A stretch of DNA of 55,481 bases, from positions 1 through 55,481 of the forward strand of contig JAFRHT010000133.1 of the NCBI GenBank assembly GCA_017433125.1. The letters are read 5' to 3'. A program made the translations under genes and the position numbers. Source of the stretch: Solobacterium sp. (lineage in GTDB: Bacteria; Bacillota_I; Bacilli_A; Erysipelotrichales; Erysipelotrichaceae). A model generated the notes under the pieces. That model was not told where the DNA came from. It did no database searches and was given only the letters and a program-made list of their open reading frames with translations. The stretch's first letter is position 1; every line of letters starts with the position of its first letter. Shown piece after piece: positions 48,250 to 54,785 of the stretch.

Positions 48250-48278
48250 AAAAAAATGCGGGAGAACCCGCATTTCTT
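48250..48278. terminator. Bidirectional terminator between the VTT and PNPOx genes
   Basis: AATGCGGG-agaa-CCCGCATT, flanked by A-run and T-rich sequence, serving both convergent genes. Confidence 0.85.
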
Positions 48279-48306
48279 TGTTGTGGCATCGGCTGCCGGT
48301 CCCGGT

Positions 48307-48708
48307 TCAGAAAGTCCAGGTTTCCGGTCCGGCGGCAAAGGACGAAATCGTTGCCGTGGCATTCTGCAGCCGGAATACGACATTGTTTCCGTCACCCGGC
48401 TGGTATCTGCCCCGCAGTGACGGATAATCTTCCAGCATGCTCTCCTGGGCTTCAATTCTCTCGTCTGCCACCGCTTCGGCCGCGATCCGGATCCATTTCC
48501 CGTCATTGAAGGCACAGAGTTCCACTTTCGGTGAAGCAAGCATCTGTTTTGCCACGTCCTTCGTCAGGCCGGTCTGGATGTAAAGGTTTCCTTCAAAAAT
48601 GTGAGCTGTCCCGAACGGTCTCACCCGCGGCTGATCCCCTTCGGCTGTTGCCAGGAAATATGTGCCCGCTTCTTTCAGAAATGCGCAGGCTTTCTCTGCT
48701 CCTGTCAT
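48307..48708 (-). CDS. Pyridoxamine 5'-phosphate oxidase-family protein
   Basis: 133 residues, a small split-barrel flavin-binding protein: FLATAEGDQPRVRPFGTAHIFEGNLYIQTG and KVELCAFNDGKWIRI are the typical strands. Such proteins bind FMN, F420-like or heme cofactors and are not vitamin B6 enzymes at this length. The start is at 48708, where AAGGAGG lies 9 bases upstream; a GTG seven codons earlier overlaps the FemX stop. Downstream gene of the FemX-like ligase, 17 bases apart. Confidence 0.88.
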   Translation of the reverse strand: MTGAEKACAFLKEAGTYFLATAEGDQPRVRPFGTAHIFEGNLYIQTGLTKDVAKQMLASPKVELCAFNDGKWIRIAAEAVADERIEAQESMLEDYPSLRGRYQPGDGNNVVFRLQNATATISSFAAGPETWTF

Positions 48709-48725
48709 CTGTCTGTTCCTCCTTT

Positions 48726-49958
48726 TCACTTCTGTTTTTTCTTGTATCGCTTCGCCCAGTAGCTGCGCTTGACGTGATTTACCGCCAGTTTTTCAAACCG
48801 GAAACGCTTCATTTCCCGTTCCCGGCGGACATAGTCAAACTCCCCGATCTGCTCGATGAATTCCGGTCCGAAAGACCGTTTATAGGCGTAAAGACCATAA
48901 TACGGGTCTTCCTTTGAGGCTGTCCCGCTGAAGCCGCACATGTCATAATGCCGCACCCCATGGGCCTTCATGTCCGCCATGGCAAACGCATGCAGACTGT
49001 CCACCGGTTTGATGAAGTTGAATTCCTTGTGATTGTATGTATAGAGATCCCAGGAAAAATCCCCGCAGCGGATAAACAGTCCGCAGGCTACCGGCACGGT
49101 ACTCCCGTATGCCTGTTTCAGCTCTTCTGCCCTGGCCAGTTCCTTTTCCTTGGTATCCCGGGCCTCCGGATCCTTCCGGTATTTCTTTCCGGCCAGTTCT
49201 TCGCTGATCCCGCTGATCATGTCATCCAGCCGGATCTCCGTCACATACATGACCGCATGCCTGCCAAAGCAGTCCAGCAGCCCCTGGAAGAACTGCCGGG
49301 AATGCGGGGCGAAACCGTCCTGCTCGGTCAGCTGCTTTTCCAGGGCCATCAGTGTGCCGATATCACGCTCGTCCCCCAGCCTGGTGGACACCCCGGTCAC
49401 TGCATGCCGGTTCAATGCTGTCCGGCGGGCTTTGGCATACCGGGAATAAATGGTGTCCAGATCTGCTGACAGGTCCGCGATCAGTGTATACCGGTTGGTC
49501 CACGAACCGTTATAGGCATAGCCGTATCCCTTATGTGTATAACCGAGTTCCTTCAGGGTTTCGGTGATCACTTCATTGCTGAAGCCGTCATCCACCGGCT
49601 CTCCGGTGATTGTCCGGTGGCAGCGGACCACATTCGGATCCACGCGCAGGAAAGCAACCTTCTTTTCATCCGCATGTTTCTGCAGCAGCCGGTATGCCTT
49701 CCGGACCTGCTCCGTATCCCCGTAATCCATGCATACACCCCACGGAACATAGAGATATTTATGGCCCAGCCAGCTGTTCTGCAGCACCATTGCGGTTCCG
49801 ACCAGCCGGTCCCCCTCATAAAAACCGAAAAACGCATGCCGGTCATGATCCGTTTTTTCCTTGAAACGGGCCCACATGCCTGTTTTCATATAATGCACGT
49901 TCGGGCTGCTCATGACAAAGTCATTCAGCTCTTTTTCTTCAATGCGGCGCAGTTCCAT
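48726..49958 (-). CDS. FemX/MurM-type peptidoglycan interpeptide-bridge ligase
   Basis: 410 residues of the FemABX family, which uses aminoacyl-tRNA to add bridge residues to lipid II on the cytoplasmic side. Seen: two GNAT-like halves, FARMWARF-like GMWARFKE near 27, WLGHKYLYVPWGVCMDYGD, FLRVDPNV, the RYTLIADLSADLDTIYSRYAKARRTALNRHA helical-arm region, and YDMCGFSG...EDPYYGLYAYKRSFGPEFIEQIGEFDYV near the C-terminus. A charged stretch around residues 240-275 (KKYRKDPEARDTKEKE) is the coiled-coil arm. The added residue cannot be read from sequence. Confidence 0.93.
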   Translation of the reverse strand: MELRRIEEKELNDFVMSSPNVHYMKTGMWARFKEKTDHDRHAFFGFYEGDRLVGTAMVLQNSWLGHKYLYVPWGVCMDYGDTEQVRKAYRLLQKHADEKKVAFLRVDPNVVRCHRTITGEPVDDGFSNEVITETLKELGYTHKGYGYAYNGSWTNRYTLIADLSADLDTIYSRYAKARRTALNRHAVTGVSTRLGDERDIGTLMALEKQLTEQDGFAPHSRQFFQGLLDCFGRHAVMYVTEIRLDDMISGISEELAGKKYRKDPEARDTKEKELARAEELKQAYGSTVPVACGLFIRCGDFSWDLYTYNHKEFNFIKPVDSLHAFAMADMKAHGVRHYDMCGFSGTASKEDPYYGLYAYKRSFGPEFIEQIGEFDYVRREREMKRFRFEKLAVNHVKRSYWAKRYKKKQK

Positions 49959-50035
49959 AGCAGTTCCCCGATTCTTCTGACACTATCATCTTACCCGAAA
50001 CCGGTCACACGGACAATCCGGCCCGGGCATCCCCT

Positions 50036-50064
50036 TTGCATTCTGTCTGCGGCTGACATAGAAT
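50036..50064 (+). promoter_or_regulatory. Promoter of the 60-residue protein gene
   Basis: TTGCAT (50036-50041), 17 bases, TAGAAT (50059-50064), 22 bases before the ATG. Confidence 0.55.
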
Positions 50065-50085
50065 AATGCCGAGGAGATCATAAAT

Positions 50086-50268
50086 ATGTGTGCACTCAGC
50101 GAAGACTCCCTGGCCTGGGAAATTCTCAATGAATACGATATCCATCCGGAAACCGACAGTCTCAGTGAACTGGCCGCCCGGATTGCCAGCGACAAGCTGG
50201 TTACACAAAGCGATATCATTGCCATTCTGAAACGTCATTTCGGTCCGGAAGCATGGAAAAACCAGTGA
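50086..50268 (+). CDS. Small conserved-looking protein (60 aa)
   Basis: Soluble, acidic: LAWEILNEYDIHPETDSLSELAARIASDKLVTQSDIIAILKRHFG. Predicted mainly helical. GAGGAG lies 9 bases before ATG, a good promoter precedes it and a terminator overlaps its stop, so it is a free-standing gene. No family recognised. Confidence 0.65.
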   Translation: MCALSEDSLAWEILNEYDIHPETDSLSELAARIASDKLVTQSDIIAILKRHFGPEAWKNQ

Positions 50269-50283
50269 GCTGTCACTGGTTTT
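50257..50283. terminator. Bidirectional terminator between two small genes
   Basis: AAAACCAGTGA-gctg-TCACTGGTTTT, overlapping the plus-strand stop codon; the minus-strand side also has a T-run. Confidence 0.8.
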
Positions 50284-50292
50284 CATTTGGTC

Positions 50293-50568
50293 TCAGTATT
50301 TCCTGTATCCTTTCAGGAACAGTCCGTACATGCAGAAGTTGTTGTCATCCTTGACGTAGACACCCCAGCGTCTGCAGCGACCGGTGGCGCCGATATACTC
50401 CATGCAGTCCTTGCAGCGTGTTACGCGTTCATATCCGGTTTGCGGCTGTGCGTTGATCAGTTCTTCCATTTCCTTCAAAGTAAAAACTTCTTCGTCAAAA
50501 GATCCTTTCTCTTCTGCAGCCTTGTGCAGTTCTTCCCTGAGGAGGGCTCCGTCGATCATTCTAGGCAT
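50293..50568 (-). CDS. Small four-cysteine (zinc-ribbon-like) protein (91 aa)
   Basis: An N-terminal helix-rich half (MIDGALLREELHKAAEEKG) and a C-terminal CKDC-x8-11-C-x14-C arrangement (RCKDCMEYIG, RCRRWG, NFCMYG) that looks like a zinc site. Similar CxxC proteins occur in phages and prophage remnants, but no phage genes flank this one. AAGGAG 8 bases before ATG. Unknown function. Confidence 0.6.
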   Translation of the reverse strand: MPRMIDGALLREELHKAAEEKGSFDEEVFTLKEMEELINAQPQTGYERVTRCKDCMEYIGATGRCRRWGVYVKDDNNFCMYGLFLKGYRKY

Positions 50569-50691
50569 GTTCCTGTCTCCTTAAATTAAATACTTTTACA
50601 TTATACTGGTATTTTTTTATTCTGTGTTAACTTTATGCTCCTGCTGATCTTCAGATACGGGCAAAATCCTTATCATTATTGACGGCTGTTG

Positions 50692-50706
50692 TATAATGCA
50701 ATTGCA
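50692..50706 (+). promoter_or_regulatory. -10 box with overlapping palindrome before the CobW pair
   Basis: TATAAT (50692-50697) shares its last base with the palindrome TGCAATTGCA (50697-50706), 26 bases before the ATG. The place suits a repressor that blocks the promoter, possibly a metal sensor given the genes downstream. No clear -35. Confidence 0.45.
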
Positions 50707-50731
50707 AAATTACGGAAAGAAGGTTGAGAAT

Positions 50732-51943
50732 ATGACAAAAGTAAATGTTATATCCGGATTTCTCGGCGCCGGGAAAACAACTTTGATTGCCAAACTCCTG
50801 AAAGATGTCTTCCAGGGCGAGCAGGTTGTCCTGGTGGAAAACGAGTTCGGCGAAATCGGCATTGACGGCGGTTTCCTGAAAGAAGCCGGCATCCAGATCA
50901 ACGAAATCAACAGCGGCTGCATCTGCTGCACGCTGAAGGGCGACTTTGAAGCCGCCCTGTACCAGGTCGTGGAAACCTATCATCCGGACCGCATCCTGAT
51001 CGAGCCGTCCGGGGTTGGCAAGCTCTCTGACATCCTGCGGGCAATCCGCACGGTTGAAGGCTTGGAAATCGACAGCTACAGCACTGTCGTGGACGCTGCC
51101 CGCTGCCAGATCTATCACAAGAACTTCCGGGAATTCTTTGATGATCAGATCGCTACAGCCACCTGTGTTATCCTGTCCCGGACCCAGAATGTCGACGGGG
51201 CAAAACTGGAAGCTGACATGACCATTATCCGGGGGCTGAATCCTGATGCCCGGGTTATCACCACCCCATGGGATGAACTCGACGGCAAAATCATCTTCGA
51301 TGCCATGACCGGGTCTACTGACGGCTTCCCGGCAGACCTCGGCGAAGACGAGGATGAAGACGACGAGGAAGAAGAACACGAGCATCATCACCATCATGAA
51401 GACGGTGAAGAGTGTGAGTGCCACCACCATCATGAAGACGGTGAGGAGTGTGAGTGCCACCACCATCATGAAGATGGTGAAGAGTGTGAATGCCATCACC
51501 ACCATGAAGACGGTGAGGAGTGTGAATGCCATCACCATGACCATGATGAGGAACATGAACACCATCATCACCATAAACACGCCGATCCGAATGAGGGCCT
51601 GAGTGAAGGCAACCGGATCTATCTCGGCGAGGATGAACATGAGCATCATCACCATCATCACCATGGTGAGCATGACGCCGATGAAGTCTTCGATTCGATC
51701 GGTATCGAGACCATCAACAAGTACTCCAGGGACGAACTGAAAGCTGCCCTGGCAGGACTTGGTGAGAACATCATCAGAGCCAAGGGTATTGTTCCGGACA
51801 AGGACGGCGGCTGGCTGTTCTTCGACTATGTCCCGGGTGACACCGAAATCCGCCCCGGTACTCCGGCCTATACTGGCCTGATCACCATCATCGGCGAAAA
51901 GGTCGATCTTGAACTGATCAAGCATCTGTTCGGAGTGAAATAA
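50732..51943 (+). CDS. CobW/COG0523-family GTPase with His-rich metal-binding repeat
   Basis: 403 residues. G3E P-loop GFLGAGKTT (9-17), ENEFGEIGIDG switch region (37-47), metal-binding CICC (C63-C66), IEPSG, and a C-terminal CobW domain (about 316-403: INKYSRDELKAAL...WLFFDYVPGD...ITIIGEKVD). Where NKxD would be expected the chain reads SRTQN, an odd guanine-specificity loop. Between the domains (about 200-315) is a very His-rich segment with four identical 12-residue repeats and a second His cluster. Members act as zinc or other metal chaperones. Start at 50732 with GAAGG upstream. Stop overlaps the next gene by one base. Confidence 0.92.
   Translation: MTKVNVISGFLGAGKTTLIAKLLKDVFQGEQVVLVENEFGEIGIDGGFLKEAGIQINEINSGCICCTLKGDFEAALYQVVETYHPDRILIEPSGVGKLSDILRAIRTVEGLEIDSYSTVVDAARCQIYHKNFREFFDDQIATATCVILSRTQNVDGAKLEADMTIIRGLNPDARVITTPWDELDGKIIFDAMTGSTDGFPADLGEDEDEDDEEEEHEHHHHHEDGEECECHHHHEDGEECECHHHHEDGEECECHHHHEDGEECECHHHDHDEEHEHHHHHKHADPNEGLSEGNRIYLGEDEHEHHHHHHHGEHDADEVFDSIGIETINKYSRDELKAALAGLGENIIRAKGIVPDKDGGWLFFDYVPGDTEIRPGTPAYTGLITIIGEKVDLELIKHLFGVK
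51386..51529 (+). repeat. Four 36-bp tandem repeats encoding HHHHEDGEECEC
   Basis: Units 51386-51421, 51422-51457, 51458-51493 and 51494-51529, identical in protein and differing by a few silent changes. In-frame, so unit number can change without breaking the gene. Confidence 0.9.
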
Positions 51944-52884
51944 TGGCAGCTCCGGTCTATCTGTTCACCGGCTTTCTTGACAGCGGCAAGACGACGCTGA
52001 TCAAGGATACGATGAATGACAAACAGTTCATGGAAGGTGCCGGCAGAACCCTGATTCTCTGCTTTGAACAGGGTGAAACCGGATATGATGAAAAGTTCCT
52101 GGATGAACATGATGCCTTTATCGAATTCTTTGATGCCTCTACCCAACTGACGGTTGAAAAGATGCGGGAACTGGATACGATCTACCACCCCGGACAGGTA
52201 TTCATTGAATACAACGGCAGTGAATCAATCAGTGAAACACTGCTGCGGGGCATGCCGGATTTCTGGCCGCTGGTGGAAATCCTGACAACGGTAGACGCCA
52301 CTACCTTCGGCATCTATGTCAACAACATGCGTTCCCTGATGTTCGAACAGATCCGCTACAGTGATGTTGTCATATGCAACCGCTGCACAGAGGATACCAG
52401 CGCGATGCAGCTGCGCGGCAACATCAAGGCCATGAACAAGTTCGCCCAGATATATTACGAGGGTGAATTCGGAGCCCCGGCCAACCTGAAAGGCGGCCTC
52501 CTGCCGTTTGACAAGAATGCCCCGGTGCTGGACATCAAGGATGATGATTACGGCCTGTGGTATATGGATGCCCTGGAAAATCCGGACAGCTACAACGACA
52601 AGAAGATCATCCTGCGCGGCATGTACGCAGACAATATCAAAGGCTATAAACAGTCCTTCGTCCTCGGCCGGCGGGCCATGGTCTGCTGTGAAGCGGATAC
52701 TTCCCTCTGCGGCCTGACTGTTACAGGCGTCAAGATCTGGGAAATGCAGATGGGCATGTGGGTTGAAGTGGAAGGCACGCTGAAGACCATGCCGGTTGAA
52801 AACGGCGGCAAGGCACTCGTCCTCTACGCCGAAAAAATCCGCAGTTACAAAGCTCCGGAAAACCCCTACGTTTACTTCAACTGA
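51943..52884 (+). CDS. CobW-like GTPase family protein, second copy
   Basis: 313 residues. N-terminal G3E domain with GFLDSGKTT (10-18), CFEQGETGYDE in place of the CxCC-containing switch, IEYNGSESI, TVDATTFG and VVICNRC. The metal CxCC is missing, so it is a divergent partner. The C-terminal third (about 210-313) differs from CobW_C: DKKIILRGMYADNIKGYKQSFVLGRRAMVCCEAD...GLTVTG, an OB-like strand pattern seen in some paired permease/GTPase loci. Starts on the last base of the first CobW stop (TAATG), so the two are made together and may form a complex. Confidence 0.88.
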   Translation: MAAPVYLFTGFLDSGKTTLIKDTMNDKQFMEGAGRTLILCFEQGETGYDEKFLDEHDAFIEFFDASTQLTVEKMRELDTIYHPGQVFIEYNGSESISETLLRGMPDFWPLVEILTTVDATTFGIYVNNMRSLMFEQIRYSDVVICNRCTEDTSAMQLRGNIKAMNKFAQIYYEGEFGAPANLKGGLLPFDKNAPVLDIKDDDYGLWYMDALENPDSYNDKKIILRGMYADNIKGYKQSFVLGRRAMVCCEADTSLCGLTVTGVKIWEMQMGMWVEVEGTLKTMPVENGGKALVLYAEKIRSYKAPENPYVYFN

Positions 52885-52890
52885 TCCGGT

Positions 52891-52919
52891 CAGGTTCCCA
52901 TGCGGGAACCTGATTTTTT
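52891..52919 (+). terminator. Terminator of the CobW operon
   Basis: CAGGTTCCC-atgc-GGGAACCTG then ATTTTTT. Confidence 0.9.
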
Positions 52920-52927
52920 GTCTTTAC

Positions 52928-53000
52928 AATGAAAAGGAACCTGCCGCAAATACAGGTTCCGTTTCTTAATTTGGGGGAAAGAAATATCAAGCAATGCTTG
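52928..53000 (-). ncRNA. Candidate small RNA with C-rich loop
   Basis: Minus strand, about 73 nt. 5' hairpin CAAGC-auu-GCUUG, unpaired UAUUUCUUUCCCCCAAAUUAAG, then terminator GGAACCUG...CAGGUUCC (52960-52936) followed by UUUU. It lies between two convergent genes and encodes no sensible peptide. The UUUCCCCC stretch is complementary to G-rich ribosome sites, a known feature of Bacillota regulatory RNAs. Promoter elements are in the next entry. Existence is inferred, not shown. Confidence 0.45.
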
Positions 53001-53006
53001 GTTGTC

Positions 53007-53064
53007 TTTATAATAGCCGGTACTTGTGAAACATCTATGCATGAATTGTGAAATATTTGTGAAA
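53007..53064 (-). promoter_or_regulatory. Three PhoP-type half-sites and -10 box for the candidate small RNA
   Basis: TTTCACAA occurs on the minus strand at 53064-53057, 53053-53046 and 53031-53024, starts 11 and 22 bases apart, so all face the same side of the helix. TATTAT/TATAAA (53015-53007) follows 9-12 bases after the last TTCACA, as in the VTT promoter at 47309. Confidence 0.5.
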
Positions 53065-53065
53065 T

Positions 53066-53686
53066 TCACTGCCGGATTTTCATGCCAAGCAGCGCCGCGC
53101 AGAGAACCGCCTGCTCCGGGCTGATGATTGCGCCCTGCAGTCCTTTCGGTTCCACCAGGATGCCGTCGATGATGTTGCCGGAAAGATCCACTCCCTTCAG
53201 GGATGTATCCAGGAATTCACTGCCGGTCAGGTCACATCCGTCCAGCTCCAGATCCTGCCAGCGGCACATCGTAAAGGCCGCCTCGTTCAGCAGGTTATCC
53301 CGGAACCCGCACATTTTCATGGTCCCGCCGCTGAAGTTGGCATAACTGCCTTTACAGCCGGCCAGCAGCACATCCTGCCATGAGGAACCTGAGAAGTCCG
53401 TTCCAGTCAGCCGGCAGGTATGGAATTCGCAACGCCGGAAAGCACATTCCCGGAAATCAAGATTGCTCAGGTCACAGCGTTCAAATATGCAGTCCGCAAA
53501 CAGACAGCCGCGCATCCGGCCGCTGAAAGCCGCATTCCGGAACGTACATTCCCGGAATTCATATCCGGCCAGGTTTTCCGGCATCCGGATTTCCGCAAAC
53601 AGACATCCTTCACTCTGCTGATCCGGCGGCAGGACAGCCGGGGTCTGTTCCAGGGTCTGGACCGGGCTGCGGCGGGGCTTTTTCAC
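53066..53686 (-). CDS. Pentapeptide-repeat-like protein
   Basis: 206 residues made of pentapeptide-like repeats (about 27-185): CLFAEI, YEFRECTFRNAAFSG, CLFADCIFERCDLSNLDFRECAFRRCEF and similar, which fold as a four-sided right-handed beta-helix. Cys is unusually common at repeat corners. Some relatives mimic DNA and shield gyrase, though most have no assigned role. The N-terminus (KKPRRSPVQ) is basic. Its start overlaps the PfkB stop by ATGA, so it is translated with that kinase. Confidence 0.85.
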   Translation of the reverse strand: MKKPRRSPVQTLEQTPAVLPPDQQSEGCLFAEIRMPENLAGYEFRECTFRNAAFSGRMRGCLFADCIFERCDLSNLDFRECAFRRCEFHTCRLTGTDFSGSSWQDVLLAGCKGSYANFSGGTMKMCGFRDNLLNEAAFTMCRWQDLELDGCDLTGSEFLDTSLKGVDLSGNIIDGILVEPKGLQGAIISPEQAVLCAALLGMKIRQ

Positions 53687-54600
53687 AGCCGGATCCCTCC
53701 GGCCAGCAGTTCCTCCCGGCTCAGTGAGGAGCTGCTGCTCTGCACCACCAGCCGGCTCACCTGCCCGGCCAGGGCAACAGCTTCCGGCAGGCTTCTGCCC
53801 GCGGTCAGGGCAGCCAGGACCGCGCCGGCATGCGCGTCCCCGGCCCCGGTCCCGTTGACCTGTTCCGCCGGTTCAACCGGGATTGTGTACACCTCCCGGT
53901 TCTGGCATACTGCCGCCGGCCGGCTGCCGTCCGTTACGACCGTATCCGCCCCGCAGATCCGGCTGAGTGCTTCTGCGGCAGCGGCTGCTGTTTCCGCAGC
54001 AATCCCCTCCCGTCTCAGCCACGATGCCGCTTCCGTCCGGTTCAGGTGGATCAGGGAGGCCAGCTCCATCATCTGCCGGCAGCGCCCGCGGTCAATCGCG
54101 AGAATCCGCGGCCCCGGCGCAAAACAGACCGGATGACTTCCGCAGGTCTGCAGGAAATCTATGATGTTCTTTCCGGTCTCCTCCTCGATTTCCAGCCCGC
54201 AGACGTAAATCCACCCGTAGCCGGACATATCCAGGGCGTCAAACCATTCCCGCCTGAATCTGTATTCCGCCCCATGCAGGGACATGAATGTGCGGTTGCC
54301 GCTGTCATCAATCAGACAGTAGCAGCAGCCGTTTTCCTCATCACTTTCCAGAACCGGGTGCACCTTTCCCCGGGCGCATTCGCTCCTGATAAAGTCGCCG
54401 TATATCCCCTTCCCGACCGGTGAGAACAGCGTATACGGCATGTCCAGGGCCGCAATCGCCGAAGCGACATTGTACGCGCAGCCGCCGAGGGCCAGGCGCT
54501 GTCCCCGCGGGTGAACATCTTCTTCCAGGGACGGCAGGTGATCCAGCGTGATATGCACATCGGCCACCGTTGAGCCGATCACAAGTATTCTGTTGTTCAT
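53683..54600 (-). CDS. PfkB-family carbohydrate/nucleoside kinase
   Basis: 305 residues. N-terminal IGSTVADVHITLDHLP and GGCAYNVASAIAALD, and the catalytic base in NGTGAGDAHAG (D256) of ribokinase-like kinases; most relatives have Phe where this has His258. Phosphorylates a sugar or nucleoside in the cytoplasm; the substrate is not evident. The ATG at 54600 has TGGAGAA upstream. A 25-residue longer reading starts inside the tRNA promoter region and is rejected. Two-gene unit with the pentapeptide protein. Confidence 0.9.
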   Translation of the reverse strand: MNNRILVIGSTVADVHITLDHLPSLEEDVHPRGQRLALGGCAYNVASAIAALDMPYTLFSPVGKGIYGDFIRSECARGKVHPVLESDEENGCCYCLIDDSGNRTFMSLHGAEYRFRREWFDALDMSGYGWIYVCGLEIEEETGKNIIDFLQTCGSHPVCFAPGPRILAIDRGRCRQMMELASLIHLNRTEAASWLRREGIAAETAAAAAEALSRICGADTVVTDGSRPAAVCQNREVYTIPVEPAEQVNGTGAGDAHAGAVLAALTAGRSLPEAVALAGQVSRLVVQSSSSSLSREELLAGGIRL

Positions 54601-54659
54601 AACAAGTTCTCCATCTTTTTTATTATGCCTTTTTTTCTGCCGGAGCAGAAGAAAACATG

Positions 54660-54665
54660 TATAAT
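54660..54665 (+). promoter_or_regulatory. -10 box of the tRNA gene
   Basis: TATAAT, 10 bases before the tRNA 5' end. No clear -35 box. Confidence 0.5.
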
Positions 54666-54675
54666 ACATGTACAT

Positions 54676-54750
54676 GCCCCCATAGTAAAAAGGATATTAC
54701 AAACCCCTCCTAAGGGTTAGTTGCAGGTTCGATTCCTACTGGGGGTGCCA
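54676..54750 (+). tRNA. tRNA-Arg (anticodon CCU)
   Basis: 75 nt cloverleaf. Acceptor GCCCCCA/TGGGGGT (one G-U pair), D-stem GTAA/TTAC, anticodon stem AACCC/GGGTT with loop CTCCTAA, T-arm CAGG-TTCGATT-CCTA (three of four stem pairs clean), discriminator G and encoded CCA. Reads AGG codons. Confidence 0.93.
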
Positions 54751-54756
54751 TGAAAG

Positions 54757-54781
54757 AAAAACAGGCGCAGGGCCTGTTTTC
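54757..54781. terminator. Bidirectional terminator after tRNA-Arg
   Basis: AAAACAGGC...GCCTGTTTT with T-rich flanks both ways. It ends the tRNA on the plus strand and the exported-protein gene on the minus strand. Confidence 0.75.
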
Positions 54782-54785
54782 ATTT

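Noticed and set aside
51386-51529. 36-bp regular repeats as a CRISPR-like array
   Set aside because: The units are directly adjacent with no spacers, in frame in a GTPase gene, and encode His/Glu/Cys blocks.
53009-53014. Plus-strand TATAAT as a promoter
   Set aside because: No -35 and no plus-strand gene downstream; the minus-strand reading with the TTCACA repeats explains it better.
54601-54675. 25-codon extension of the PfkB kinase
   Set aside because: Runs into the tRNA promoter; a good ribosome site supports the start at 54600.
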